Counted from the stretch's first letter, positions 1-8,835 are shown. The stretch is 13,655 nt of DNA from Candidatus Colimorpha enterica (GCA_018065475.1 JAGHTD010000231.1:1-13655), one strand, 5' to 3'. The notes: generated from the letters alone by a model not told the origin. A program made the numbers and translations.

Positions 1-2693
1 TCGTAAAGGTCCGCCTCTACCGTCATTTCTGCGCAGACAAGCTCGTTGAAGCTATCCCCGCAACCGCAAAGAAGATCGCCGTTCTTGACAGAACGAAGGA
101 ACCCGGCTCCCTCGGCGAGCCCCTCTACCTCGACGTAGTGGCAGCTCTCGCTTCCAAGGGTGTCAACGCAAAGGTCGTCGGCGGCCGTTACGGTCTCGGC
201 TCCAAGGATACTCCTCCTCAGTCCATCTTCGCGGTTTACGCAAACCTCCTTTCCGACGCTCCGAAGGCAAACTTCACTATCGGAATCGTAGATGACGTCA
301 CCGGTCTCTCCCTCGAAGAGAAGCCCGCTCCCGACACCGCAGCCAAGGGAACCATTTCCTGCAAGTTCTGGGGTCTCGGCGGCGACGGTACTGTCGGTGC
401 AAACAAGAACTCCATCAAGATCATCGGTGACCACACCGAGAAGTACATTCAGGCATACTTCCAGTACGACTCCAAGAAGACCGGCGGTATAACCATTTCT
501 CACCTCCGCTTCGGTGACAGCAAGATCAAGTCCACCTACTACATCACAAAGGCAGACTTCGTCGCTTGCCACAACCCGTCCTACATGGAAAAGGGCTACA
601 AGATCGTCCAGGACGTCAAGCCCGGCGGAACATTCCTTCTCAACTGCCAGTGGAACGCTGAGGAAGTCGCTTCCCACCTCCCCGCTGACGCAAAGAAGTA
701 TATCGCAGAGAACAACGTCAACTTCTACACCATTAACGCCATCGACCTCGCTATCGAGATCGGTATGGGCAAGAGAACCAACACGATCCTTCAGTCCGCG
801 TTCTTCGCTCTCGCCAACATCATGCCCACCGAGGACGCCGTAAACTACATGAAGTATATGGCAAAGAAGTCCTACGCAAAGAAGGGGGACGCTGTCGTTG
901 AGATGAACTACAAGGCAATCGACGCCGGCAAGGACGCTCTCGTCAAGTACGACGTTCCCGCCGACTGGGCAAACGCAGTCGATACCGCCAACGACGAAAA
1001 GGTCATCGAGGGCCGTCCCGAGGTCGTCAAGTTCGTCAAGAACATCGTTGAGCCCGTCTCCAAGATGCTCGGCGATACTCTCCCCGTTTCCGCATTCGAG
1101 AACATGGCTGACGGTACTTATCCTCAGGGTGCTTCCGCATACGAGAAGCGCGGCGTAGCAGTCACCGTTCCCGAGTGGAACGCAGAGACCTGCGCAAAGT
1201 GCAACCGCTGCGCATTCGTCTGCCCGCACGCTACAATCCGTCCTTACGCCCTCAACGAGGAAGAGGTCGCAAACGCTCCCGCTTCCCTCAAGAAGGCACC
1301 CAAGCCCGTTCCGAAGACCAACTACGTCTATACTCTCGCGGTATCTCCCGCCGACTGTATGGGATGCGGCGTCTGCGTCGGCGTCTGCCCGACCAAGTCG
1401 CTCACCATGGTCGCAAGAGAGTCTCAGCTCGACCAGCAGGCAGCATTCGATTACTGCGTTGCATCGGTCACGAAGAAGCCCGAGACCGTAACGGTCACCA
1501 ACGTAGTTTCCAGCCAGTTCGAGCAGCCTCTGCTTGAGTTCTCCGGCTCCTGCGCAGGATGTGCAGAGACCTCTTACGCACGTCTCATCACACAGCTCTT
1601 CGGCGAGAGAATGTATATCTCCAACGCTACCGGATGCTCCTCCATTTGGGGTGGCTCCGCTCCCGCAACTCCTTACACCGTCAACCGTGACAGCGGCCGC
1701 GGTCCCGCTTGGGGCAACTCCCTCTTCGAGGACAACGCAGAGCACGGTCTCGGTCTCTACCTCGGCCAGAAGACTATCCGTCTCCGTCTCATCGGCTACG
1801 TCAAGGAACTCCGTGCCCTTATGGAAGAGAACCTTGCAAACGCAGCAGGCGACGCCGAGAAGACCGAAAAGATCACAGCAAAGATCGCAGTAGTTGACGA
1901 ATACCTCAACACTCTCAACGACGGCAAGAAGAACGAGGCAGCTACCAAGGCACTCGTCGCTATGCTCGAGAACTGCTGCGGCGAGAAGTGCCAGCCCATC
2001 AGAGAAAAGATCCTTGCCGACAAGTCCTACCTCTCCAAGAAGTCCGTATGGATCTTCGGCGGCGACGGTTGGGCATACGACATCGGCTTCGGCGGCCTTG
2101 ACCACGTTCTCGCTTCCGGCGAAAACATCAACGTTATGGTCTTCGATACCGAGGTTTACTCCAACACCGGCGGACAGGCATCCAAGGCATCCAACATCGG
2201 TCAGGTCGCTCAGTTCGCAGCAGCGGGTAAGGCGATAGGCAAGAAGAATCTTGCAGAGATCGCTATGTCCTACGGTTACGTTTACGTAGCACAGATCGCT
2301 ATGGGCGCCGATATGAACCAGACGCTCAAGGCACTTCAGGAAGCCGAAGCGTACAACGGTCCTTCGCTCGTCATCGGCTACGCTCCCTGCGAAATGCACG
2401 GAATCAAGGGCGGCATGACAAACTGCCAGTCCGAGATGAAGAAGGCAGTCGATGCCGGCTACTGGCAGATGTTCAGATACAACCCCGTACTCAAGGCGGA
2501 GGGCAAGAACCCGATGACCGTTGACTCCAAGGAGCCCACGACCGATTACATCGAGTTCATCAAGTCCGAGAACCGTTACAGCCGTCTTGCTCAGGCATTC
2601 CCCGAGAGAGCAGAAGAGCTCTTCGCAAAGGCCGAGGCAAACGCAAAGGCGAAGTACGAGCATCTCAAGAAGCTCGAAGAGCTTTATAAGTAA
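1..2693 (+). CDS. nifJ: Pyruvate:ferredoxin (flavodoxin) oxidoreductase, 5'-truncated by the window edge
   Basis: Oxidative decarboxylation of pyruvate with CoA to acetyl-CoA and CO2, passing electrons to ferredoxin or flavodoxin in the cytoplasm; a central enzyme of clostridial fermentation. The reading frame is open from base 3, giving 896 visible residues of a family that is usually about 1170-1200, so roughly 280-300 N-terminal residues (most of the pyruvate-binding domain) lie outside the window. The GTG at 138 is internal, because typical family sequence (RTKEPGSLGEPLYLDV) precedes it. In visible numbering: gamma-type domain with GLGGDGTVGANKNS near 120; two [4Fe-4S] motifs CAKCNRCAFVCP (397-408) and CMGCGVCVGVCP (452-463); thiamine-diphosphate domain with CAGC (Cys517, Cys520), ATGCSS (Cys545) and a late Cys796 as expected ligands of the proximal cluster; GGDGWAYDIG and VYSNTGGQAS for TPP/Mg binding. 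Codon use is strongly biased (AAG, GGC, CTC), as expected for an abundant enzyme. It stands apart from the next gene, with its own terminator. Identity is very secure. Confidence 0.97.
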   Translation, partial: VKVRLYRHFCADKLVEAIPATAKKIAVLDRTKEPGSLGEPLYLDVVAALASKGVNAKVVGGRYGLGSKDTPPQSIFAVYANLLSDAPKANFTIGIVDDVTGLSLEEKPAPDTAAKGTISCKFWGLGGDGTVGANKNSIKIIGDHTEKYIQAYFQYDSKKTGGITISHLRFGDSKIKSTYYITKADFVACHNPSYMEKGYKIVQDVKPGGTFLLNCQWNAEEVASHLPADAKKYIAENNVNFYTINAIDLAIEIGMGKRTNTILQSAFFALANIMPTEDAVNYMKYMAKKSYAKKGDAVVEMNYKAIDAGKDALVKYDVPADWANAVDTANDEKVIEGRPEVVKFVKNIVEPVSKMLGDTLPVSAFENMADGTYPQGASAYEKRGVAVTVPEWNAETCAKCNRCAFVCPHATIRPYALNEEEVANAPASLKKAPKPVPKTNYVYTLAVSPADCMGCGVCVGVCPTKSLTMVARESQLDQQAAFDYCVASVTKKPETVTVTNVVSSQFEQPLLEFSGSCAGCAETSYARLITQLFGERMYISNATGCSSIWGGSAPATPYTVNRDSGRGPAWGNSLFEDNAEHGLGLYLGQKTIRLRLIGYVKELRALMEENLANAAGDAEKTEKITAKIAVVDEYLNTLNDGKKNEAATKALVAMLENCCGEKCQPIREKILADKSYLSKKSVWIFGGDGWAYDIGFGGLDHVLASGENINVMVFDTEVYSNTGGQASKASNIGQVAQFAAAGKAIGKKNLAEIAMSYGYVYVAQIAMGADMNQTLKALQEAEAYNGPSLVIGYAPCEMHGIKGGMTNCQSEMKKAVDAGYWQMFRYNPVLKAEGKNPMTVDSKEPTTDYIEFIKSENRYSRLAQAFPERAEELFAKAEANAKAKYEHLKKLEELYK

Positions 2694-2697
2694 TTAC

Positions 2698-2737
2698 GAA
2701 AAAGAGGAAGGAAGCACCAGCTTCCCTCCTCTTTTTT
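2698..2737 (+). terminator. Rho-independent terminator after the pyruvate:ferredoxin oxidoreductase gene
   Basis: The arm GAGGAAGGAAGC (2704-2715) pairs with GCTTCCCTCCTC (2720-2731) across an ACCA loop with one A-C mismatch, and is followed by TTTTTT (2732-2737). An A run just before the stem can extend the pairing. It begins five bases after the stop codon. Confidence 0.93.
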
Positions 2738-2738
2738 C

Positions 2739-2767
2739 TTGACAAACCGGGCGGTTTACTGTATAAT
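2739..2767 (+). promoter_or_regulatory. Consensus housekeeping-sigma promoter for the lipoprotein gene
   Basis: TTGACA (2739-2744), exactly 17 bp, then TATAAT (2762-2767): all twelve hexamer bases match consensus. The -35 box starts two bases after the T tract of the preceding terminator, so one short gap ends one transcript and starts the next. The expected start is near 2774, giving a leader of about 25 nt before the ATG at 2799. Confidence 0.92.
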
Positions 2768-2798
2768 ATGATTACAAAACATTTTCGTGAGGTATATT

Positions 2799-4061
2799 AT
2801 GAAAAGTATCGGAATGAAAATCGCTTCTCTCGTCCTTGCGGTTCTGACCGTTATCGCGGTTTCTTCCTGCGCAAAGACTCCCCGGGCAGGTGAAGACACG
2901 ACCGGCCCGACCGTCACCACCGCCGGCGTCTCCGACGTCACAACGGCGGATGAAACGACGGCAGAGGAGACGACCGAGCCCGAGAAGGACTACACGGAGC
3001 TTATAAACTATGCTCTCTCCCTTCTCAACGACGACAGCGAGCTGAATATGCCGACCGAATATATGAGCAAATACCTCGGAAATTACAAGCTGTCGGACAT
3101 CGAGTGGAGCGGATACGCCGAAGAGCCGTTCAAATCCATTGAGAACGTCGGCGGTGTCGCCAAGGTCGTCCGCAGCGACGGTGAAGGCGGCACTTTCTGC
3201 ACCTACACCTTCTCGAGCGGCGACTATCAGTACACCGTTTACGGTGACAAGAGCGGCTACGCCCTCATTTCAAAGGACCCGATCTCCCCCTACTATTCGG
3301 CGTCGATCTTCTACGACCTCGGTATGCCTCTTGACATGGTATTTGGCAACGGTGACGACGAAGAGGAGCCGATGGAGGACATAACGCCCGACCAGCTGAC
3401 CGTTCTCGACGAAAACACGGTCGGGATCGGCGAGGGCTATCTCGAAATGTTCGCCGACAGATTGTCGAAGACGTTTACCGAACAGTTCGGAGGCAGCGTA
3501 TCCGACAAACGCGCGACCGGATTCGTTTCGACGCTCGACAAGGACAGAGGGCTTAACATCACGGTCTCTTTCCGTCACACGCTCCTCGGTGACTGCACCG
3601 TTTCTTCCTATCAGAAGGACTTTGACGCTCTCTCAACGGTCATTCAGTATTCGACGTCCTCAAACGGCATTCCCGTTAAGATCAGAATAACGAACGAGTT
3701 TTCGGACATAAAGAAGCAGGGTGACGGCTATTTTGCCGACACCCTGACAAGCATTACCGAGACTTCCTACGCCGTTGACGGCTCCGACGTCGTTGACACA
3801 CAGCAGTACACGCTGAGGATCACCGATGACGGCTTCACTTACAGAAGCGACGTTTCGGAGAACGTGACAACGAACGGTCAGAGCACCAATCAGTCCGTAT
3901 CCACCCTCATCAAAATCGAAAATATGACCGTCTTCACTCTTCAGAACTACGAGGGCGTCGTTCCCACGTCGAAGATGAAGGCGCAGATAAAGCTCGGCGA
4001 GTTCAAGAGCGACTGCCCGTCGGCAAAAACGCTTCTCAAAGCGATCGGCGAAAAGGGCTGA
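2799..4061 (+). CDS. Secreted lipoprotein with Thr/Glu-rich linker, function unknown
   Basis: Predicted 420-aa lipoprotein. I chose the ATG at 2799 because GTGAGG (2787-2792) sits six bases upstream as a ribosome binding site; an upstream in-frame GTG at 2787 would be part of that site. Residues 1-23 form a signal peptide ending in the lipobox VSSC with Cys24, so the mature protein should be lipid-anchored on the outer face of the membrane. Residues of about 29-67 are a low-complexity Thr/Glu/Asp spacer (repeated TT, ETT), a common tether in clostridial lipoproteins. The remaining roughly 350 residues are acidic, with alternating polar/hydrophobic stretches typical of beta-rich extracellular domains, and an acidic patch (GNGDDEEEP) near 186-194. 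I recognise no catalytic motif or named family. It has its own perfect promoter and is followed after 45 bp, without a visible terminator, by a beta-helix protein, so the two may be cotranscribed. Surface location is well supported; the role is not known. Confidence 0.88.
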   Translation: MKSIGMKIASLVLAVLTVIAVSSCAKTPRAGEDTTGPTVTTAGVSDVTTADETTAEETTEPEKDYTELINYALSLLNDDSELNMPTEYMSKYLGNYKLSDIEWSGYAEEPFKSIENVGGVAKVVRSDGEGGTFCTYTFSSGDYQYTVYGDKSGYALISKDPISPYYSASIFYDLGMPLDMVFGNGDDEEEPMEDITPDQLTVLDENTVGIGEGYLEMFADRLSKTFTEQFGGSVSDKRATGFVSTLDKDRGLNITVSFRHTLLGDCTVSSYQKDFDALSTVIQYSTSSNGIPVKIRITNEFSDIKKQGDGYFADTLTSITETSYAVDGSDVVDTQQYTLRITDDGFTYRSDVSENVTTNGQSTNQSVSTLIKIENMTVFTLQNYEGVVPTSKMKAQIKLGEFKSDCPSAKTLLKAIGEKG

Positions 4062-4106
4062 TAAGCGGACCGACCGCAGGCGCGGGCTCCGCATGAAAGG
4101 GATAAA

Positions 4107-5216
4107 ATGGCTTATTTCGGAATAAACGTATTTGATTTCGGCGCCAAAGGCGACGGGATCACCGACGATACCGCCGCTATACAGGCGGCGATAGATCATA
4201 CCGCGGCGAGAGGAGGGGGCAAAATACTCTTCCCCTATACCCCTCGCGGGTACAGACTGGCGTCTCCCGCCGTCGAAACATATAACGGAAAGCCCGTCAG
4301 AGCTCAGCTCGTCATTCCCGACGGTGACGCCAATATTATGCTCGAAGGCGAAATGCCCTGCCGGCTTCTTCATTCCTATCAGGTGCGGCCGCTCGACGCC
4401 TCAAAGAACAGCTTCGAGCCGACAAGGTTCGGAACGCCGAAGATCGACAACACCCTGCTCTTTTCCGATTGGGAAGCGCCGGAGGAACACGACGGCAATG
4501 AAAGACCGTGGTCGATACTTGCGGCACCGGAAGGCAATTCCTGCAAAGGGCGTTTCAGTGCCGTACAGGTCTCGCTGAAAAACCTCGAGTTCAGAGTACC
4601 CGTGGACCGCGAAAAAATGTATCCGACCCAAACGGCGGTCAACCTTCAGAACGTATCGAGGGTAAACGTCACCGACTGTCAGTTCTGCCTCAACGAGGAG
4701 GTCGGCGACACCGTCCTCGGCAAAGAGCTTCAGCCGAACCCCTGCCACACGGCGGGGCTGATAACTTCGGGAGATCAGAACGACGACAACGTCCTGCGGA
4801 ACGTGGCTTCTCAGGGTTTCCGATACGGATTTGTGTTAGGAGGGCACGTCGTCGCCGACTACCTCTACGTTCATAATTGCGAGGAAGGGATCGTCTTCCA
4901 CGATTGCTCGCACGTTTCGGTGTTGAATCACGTCGTCGCACAGCATAACGCGGTGATCCTCTCAACGACGAGAGGACGGCTTTTCGGAATGGAGGGCGGG
5001 TCCTGCTGCGTCGTCGTCGGCTCCCTCAACTTCGAGTGCGGAACGGGGCTGAAGCCCGCCGTTTCACAGCTGAAATACGGAGTTTACGATCCGGAAAAAC
5101 GCCTTCGCGGCAGTCTGACGTGGCATAAGCCGTGGGGAAAGCAGGAGTTCCCGTACGTCGCGGGCGAATGCTTCACGATCACGCACTTCGCGGAAACAGG
5201 CGAGGGACAGTCCTGA
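4107..5216 (+). CDS. Pectate-lyase-3-type right-handed beta-helix protein, probably cytoplasmic
   Basis: 369-aa protein. Its N-terminus, INVFDFGAKGDGITDDTAAI (residues 6-25) followed by QAAID and GGGKILFP, is the hallmark of the Pectate_lyase_3 (PF12708) parallel beta-helix family, which also occurs in rhamnogalacturonan- and polygalacturonan-acting enzymes and phage tailspikes. Ribosome binding site AAAGGG (4096-4101) lies five bases before the ATG. There is no signal peptide, which is unusual for a polysaccharide-degrading enzyme and suggests action on imported oligosaccharide or a non-degradative role. Repeated N-x-x-V/D-C rungs (NVSRVNVTDCQF, NCEEGIVFHDCSHVSV) in residues of about 185-290 fit beta-helix coils. 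I cannot point to a convincing catalytic triad of aspartates as in GH28, so the activity is open. The 45-bp gap to the lipoprotein gene, the shared strand and the common downstream terminator suggest an operon with it. Family call is strong; substrate is unknown. Confidence 0.85.
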   Translation: MAYFGINVFDFGAKGDGITDDTAAIQAAIDHTAARGGGKILFPYTPRGYRLASPAVETYNGKPVRAQLVIPDGDANIMLEGEMPCRLLHSYQVRPLDASKNSFEPTRFGTPKIDNTLLFSDWEAPEEHDGNERPWSILAAPEGNSCKGRFSAVQVSLKNLEFRVPVDREKMYPTQTAVNLQNVSRVNVTDCQFCLNEEVGDTVLGKELQPNPCHTAGLITSGDQNDDNVLRNVASQGFRYGFVLGGHVVADYLYVHNCEEGIVFHDCSHVSVLNHVVAQHNAVILSTTRGRLFGMEGGSCCVVVGSLNFECGTGLKPAVSQLKYGVYDPEKRLRGSLTWHKPWGKQEFPYVAGECFTITHFAETGEGQS

Positions 5217-5233
5217 TTTACCCTCTAAAACAG

Positions 5234-5260
5234 AAAAAAGCACTCGCATGAGTGCTTTTT
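5234..5260. terminator. Bidirectional terminator between convergent genes
   Basis: A perfect stem GCACTC (5240-5245) / GAGTGC (5250-5255) with loop GCAT has A6 before it and T5 after it, so it works as a U-tract hairpin on both strands. It serves the beta-helix gene on the plus strand and livF on the minus strand. Confidence 0.94.
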
Positions 5261-5273
5261 CATTATTCCGTTT

Positions 5274-5984
5274 TCAGCCGCCGAGGTAGGCCTTTTTGAC
5301 GTTTTCGTCGTTGAGCAGTTCCTCGCCTGTGCCGGTCATCGTGATCTTACCGATCTCGAGGACGTAAGCTCTGTCAGCTATCGAGAGAGCTTTTCTCGCG
5401 TTCTGCTCGTTGAGAAGCACCGTCGTGCCCGACTTGTTGATCTCCTCTATGATACTGAATATCGTATTGACGTAGAGGGGAGACAGACCCATCGAGGGCT
5501 CGTCGAGCAGGAGCACCTTCGGCTTTGACATCAGCGCACGGCTCATCGCCAGCATCTGCTGTTCGCCGCCCGAGAGCGTGCCCGCTATCTGCTTCGATCT
5601 CTCTTTGAGGATCGGGAAATAGGAATAGACCTTTTCCACGAGCTCGTCGTAATCCTTCTTGTCCTTGCCGGTGAAATAGCCGAGCTGAATGTTCTCGTAA
5701 ACCGTCAGCTCCTGGAAAATGCGTCTTCCTTCGGGAACCTGGGCGAGACCCTGAGGAATGAGCTTGAAAGCAGAGGTTGACGTAATGTCATGACCGCAGT
5801 AGGTGACGGTCCCCGCCTGCTTGGGGATAAGGCCGCTTATCGCGTGAAGAATTGTCGTTTTTCCCGCACCGTTTGCGCCGATGAGAGCGACGATCTCGCC
5901 CTCGTTGACCTCAAACGATACGCCTTTTATCGCCTTGATAAGTCCGTAGTTGACTTTCAGATCTTTTACTTCAAGTATTGCCAT
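5274..5984 (-). CDS. livF: Branched-chain amino acid ABC transporter, ATP-binding subunit LivF
   Basis: 236-aa ATPase, the second nucleotide-binding subunit of the LIV-type (HAAT family) importer; it works on the cytoplasmic face with LivG to power LivH/LivM. Walker A GANGAGKT (36-43), Q-loop region with QVPEGRRIFQELTVYEN (82-98; the VPEGR...F..LTV segment is diagnostic for LivF), signature LSGGEQQ (137-143), Walker B VLLLDEP (157-163) followed by SMGLSP. The switch region reads LLNEQNARKAL: LivF proteins carry Gln rather than His at this place (EQN), so this is normal for the subfamily. Length is standard. Start ATG at 5984 has AGGAGG a few bases upstream, and only 10 bp separate it from the livG stop. 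It is the last gene of the livHMGF transcript. Confidence 0.97.
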   Translation of the reverse strand: MAILEVKDLKVNYGLIKAIKGVSFEVNEGEIVALIGANGAGKTTILHAISGLIPKQAGTVTYCGHDITSTSAFKLIPQGLAQVPEGRRIFQELTVYENIQLGYFTGKDKKDYDELVEKVYSYFPILKERSKQIAGTLSGGEQQMLAMSRALMSKPKVLLLDEPSMGLSPLYVNTIFSIIEEINKSGTTVLLNEQNARKALSIADRAYVLEIGKITMTGTGEELLNDENVKKAYLGG

Positions 5985-5994
5985 GTTATCCTCC

Positions 5995-6762
5995 TCAGTC
6001 TCCGAGATACGCCTTGATGACCTCGGGATTTGCGAGGACGGAACGCGTTGAGCCGTGATCGAGGACGGTACCGAAGTTGAGCACCGTGATCTCGTCGCAG
6101 ATACCCGAAACGAGACTCATATCGTGCTCGATGAGAAGCACGGTGAGGTCGAACTCGTCGCGGATGAATCGGATGGTGTCCATGAGCTCGGCGGTCTCCT
6201 GCGGGTTCATACCTGCCGCAGGCTCGTCGAGAAGCAGGAGCTTCGGATTGGTCGCAAGCGCTCTCGCGATCTCGAGCTTTCTCTGCTTTCCGTAAGGGAG
6301 GTTGCAGGCGAGGTTGTTTCTCTCCTCTTCGAGGTCGAAGATACGGAGAAGCTCCTTCGCTCTGTTTCTCATGTTGCTTTCGTTTTCATAATGCCTCTTG
6401 GCGTGGATCATGGAAACGAAGGGGTTGCATTTGAAATCCGGCTGATTGTGAAGGCCGACAAGAACGTTTCTGATGACGCTCATATTGTTGAAAAGACGGA
6501 TGTTCTGGAACGTGCGGGCAATGCCCTTGTGGTTGATCGTCTCCTGGCTGAGGCCGGTGAGGTTCTCGCCGTCGAGGGAGAAACTGCCCGTCGTGGGCTT
6601 ATATACGCCCGTCAGCATATTGAAGAGGGTCGTTTTGCCTGCTCCGTTGGGGCCGATAAGACCGTAGAGGCAGTTCTTTTCGATCTTCAGATTGACGTCC
6701 TGAACGGCTTTGAGGCCTCCGAAGGAAATGCCGAGGTTGTTTGTTTCAAGCATGTATGACAT
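5995..6762 (-). CDS. livG: Branched-chain amino acid ABC transporter, ATP-binding subunit LivG
   Basis: 255-aa ATPase pairing with LivF. Walker A GPNGAGKT (37-44), the LivG-type segment GIARTFQNIRLF (80-91), a signature in the Liv form NLPYGKQRKLEIARAL (154-169) rather than canonical LSGGQ, Walker B LLLLDEP (175-181) with AAGMNP, and H-loop IEHDM with His213. Start choice: the frame opens at a GTG (6774) overlapping the livM stop, but GTGAGG (6774-6769) is a good ribosome binding site six bases before the ATG at 6762, so I use that ATG; a further ATG nine bases on has no such site. The gap to livM is then 8 bp. It belongs to the livHMGF operon. Confidence 0.96.
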   Translation of the reverse strand: MSYMLETNNLGISFGGLKAVQDVNLKIEKNCLYGLIGPNGAGKTTLFNMLTGVYKPTTGSFSLDGENLTGLSQETINHKGIARTFQNIRLFNNMSVIRNVLVGLHNQPDFKCNPFVSMIHAKRHYENESNMRNRAKELLRIFDLEEERNNLACNLPYGKQRKLEIARALATNPKLLLLDEPAAGMNPQETAELMDTIRFIRDEFDLTVLLIEHDMSLVSGICDEITVLNFGTVLDHGSTRSVLANPEVIKAYLGD

Positions 6763-6770
6763 ATCTGACC

Positions 6771-7934
6771 TCACTTTGCCGAAGGCTTGTCGCCTTCATC
6801 TCTGATTCCTTCGTTTGATACGACGTCGGTGGAAAGGATCTCATCCATGGAGATCTTTGTCGGGATACGGCTCCACTGTGCGGAGTCGTTTCTTATATCA
6901 GCCGCAAACTTCTCGGGGTTCTTTGCACGCTTTTTCTCCATTAACCTGTCGTTGAGAGCGGCAAAGGAGAACTTTTCCTTGAATGACTGGAGGGCAGGCG
7001 CGTTGTTGAAGATGACGACGACCATAAGGATCAGCGCATAGACGAGGTTCTTTATAGCCGCGAGGTCGCCCGAGAGCTTTGTCGTAAGGATGAAGTTGGC
7101 GATCGTGATGAGAGTTGCCGAAATGATCGAGCCGGTGATGTTGCCCATTCCGCCGAGGACAACCATGACGAGGATCTCTATCGAATAGTTATAGGAGAAG
7201 AAGGAGTAGAGCACGGGGGTGGCGTAATTGCCGTAAAGAACGCCTGCGACGCCCGCAAAAAACGCGGAGAAAACGAAGACGAACAGCTTGTAATAGGTGA
7301 CGTTGATACCCATCGCTCTTGCGGCGATCTCGTTGTCTCTGATCGCCGTGATCGCCCTTCCGTGCTTGGAACGGATGAGGTTCTGGAGCAGGATGAGCAT
7401 TATGAGGATGACCGCAAAGCCGACGATGAAGAGCTTTACGCCGTAGGTCTTTGTCGAAAGGCCGAGCGACTTGCCGAACCAGGGGACGTTTTTGCAGAGG
7501 TTGCGCACGATCTCGCCGAAAGCGAGGGTGACGATCGCAAGATAGTCGCCTTTAAGACGGAGCGCGGGAAGCCCGACGATCAATCCGAAGACTGCGGCAA
7601 CGATACCGCCGATAAGCATGGAAATAATAAGCACAAGGAGCTTTGAACCGATATATTCGGAGAGTATGCCTCCGAAGTAGCAGCCGATATACGCGCCGGC
7701 GCACATGAATCCCGCGTGGCCGAGCGAAAGCTCGCCGAGGAAGCCGACGACGAGGTTGAGCGATACGGAAAGGATGATACTGTATGAGATCTGCGTGAGC
7801 AGATAGGAGGTGGAACGGGGAATAGCTCCTACGAGCTGAAGCACCGTAAAGAGGATGAGCGCCGCCCCTACGATGACGTAATTGACGATGTGCTTGAACT
7901 TGAAGTCATTTTTTACATATCCGAAATAAGTCAT
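6771..7934 (-). CDS. livM: Branched-chain amino acid ABC transporter, permease LivM
   Basis: 387-aa integral membrane protein, one of two different permeases forming the channel for leucine, isoleucine and valine (or related amino acids). Family landmarks are NLVVGFLGELSLGHAGFM, LPALRLKGDYLAIVTLAFGEI, and the cytoplasmic coupling segment AIRDNEIAARAMGINV; about eight to ten hydrophobic segments run from residue 17 to about 315. The last 70 or so residues (after NNAPALQSFKEK) are hydrophilic and charged, a cytoplasmic tail longer than in many LivM proteins. Start ATG is one base after the livH stop; the ribosome binding site GAAGGTG lies inside the end of livH, which suggests translational coupling. 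The stop overlaps the GTGAGG ribosome binding site of livG. Confidence 0.96.
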   Translation of the reverse strand: MTYFGYVKNDFKFKHIVNYVIVGAALILFTVLQLVGAIPRSTSYLLTQISYSIILSVSLNLVVGFLGELSLGHAGFMCAGAYIGCYFGGILSEYIGSKLLVLIISMLIGGIVAAVFGLIVGLPALRLKGDYLAIVTLAFGEIVRNLCKNVPWFGKSLGLSTKTYGVKLFIVGFAVILIMLILLQNLIRSKHGRAITAIRDNEIAARAMGINVTYYKLFVFVFSAFFAGVAGVLYGNYATPVLYSFFSYNYSIEILVMVVLGGMGNITGSIISATLITIANFILTTKLSGDLAAIKNLVYALILMVVVIFNNAPALQSFKEKFSFAALNDRLMEKKRAKNPEKFAADIRNDSAQWSRIPTKISMDEILSTDVVSNEGIRDEGDKPSAK

Positions 7935-7935
7935 A

Positions 7936-8799
7936 TCACACCTTCTCTCTGCGCTTGCGTCCGAGGAGACCCGTCGGTTTGACGAGCAGGATGAGGATGA
8001 GGATACCGAACTCTATCGCCGTCGTGTAAGGCGAAAGCGCCGTCACACTCTGGCAGAGCTTTTCGATGAGACCGAGAAGGATTCCGCCGATCATTGCGCC
8101 GGGAATAGAGCCGATACCGCCGATGACCGCCGCTGTGAACGCCTTGATACCGGGCATGGAGCCGAGCGTAGGCGACGTTGCCGAGATCTGAAGCAGATAG
8201 AACACAGCCGCGAAAGCCGCGAGGCAGGAGCCGATTGCGAAGGTTATCGAAATAATGTTGTTGACGTTGACACCCATGAGCTGAGCCGCCGCTTTATCCT
8301 CCGAAACGGCCACCATGGCACGGCCGATCTTCGTGCACTTGACAAACAGAGTGAGCCCGACCATTATGACTGCGCAGACGATGAGCGTGACGAGAGCCGA
8401 AAGACTGAGCGTTACTTCTCCGAACTTGACCGTTCCGAGTGAGAAAAGCGTGACAGGGCGTGCCTTTGCGCCGTATATTATCTGAGCAACGCTCTGAAGC
8501 AGATAGGAAACGCCTATCGCAGTGATGAGGACCGCAAGAGGCGAAGCTCCGCGGAGGGGCTTGTATGCGACCTTTTCGATCACTATGCCGAGAAGGGTGC
8601 AGACCACTATTGCCGTGATAATGGCAACAATGGGGCTCCCCGTCAGGTTCATCATAGTGAACAGGGCGTAAGCTCCTATCATAATTATATCGCCGTGTGC
8701 GAAGTTGAGCATCTTTGCGATGCCGTAAACCATCGTGTAGCCGAGAGCGATCAGCGCGTAAATACTGCCGAGACTCAGGCCGTCGATTATCGTACTCAT
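7936..8799 (-). CDS. livH: Branched-chain amino acid ABC transporter, permease LivH
   Basis: 287-aa membrane permease partnering LivM. Diagnostic N-terminus GLSLGSIYALIALGYTMVYG and LNFAHGDIIMIGAY, then the coupling region AVSEDKAAAQLMGVNV and the segment AFTAAVIGGIGSIPGAMIGG; about eight membrane spans. The open frame extends upstream to 8868, but those residues (hydrophilic, not family-like) lie across the promoter. The ATG at 8799 is preceded by AAAGGA at proper spacing and gives a normal LivH start (MSTIIDGLSLGS), so I use it. It is the first gene of the livHMGF transcript, with its own promoter 37 bp upstream. Confidence 0.96.
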   Translation of the reverse strand: MSTIIDGLSLGSIYALIALGYTMVYGIAKMLNFAHGDIIMIGAYALFTMMNLTGSPIVAIITAIVVCTLLGIVIEKVAYKPLRGASPLAVLITAIGVSYLLQSVAQIIYGAKARPVTLFSLGTVKFGEVTLSLSALVTLIVCAVIMVGLTLFVKCTKIGRAMVAVSEDKAAAQLMGVNVNNIISITFAIGSCLAAFAAVFYLLQISATSPTLGSMPGIKAFTAAVIGGIGSIPGAMIGGILLGLIEKLCQSVTALSPYTTAIEFGILILILLVKPTGLLGRKRREKV

Positions 8800-8835
8800 A
8801 AATTGTCCTTTCAATTGTAAAAGTGATCGTCTGTT

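Noticed and set aside
3660..4373. 237-codon minus-strand frame spanning the lipoprotein/beta-helix junction
   Set aside because: It crosses two real plus-strand genes and has no ribosome binding site or family motif.
6055..6759. 234-codon plus-strand frame opposite livG
   Set aside because: Antisense image of livG, which carries all ABC ATPase motifs on the minus strand.
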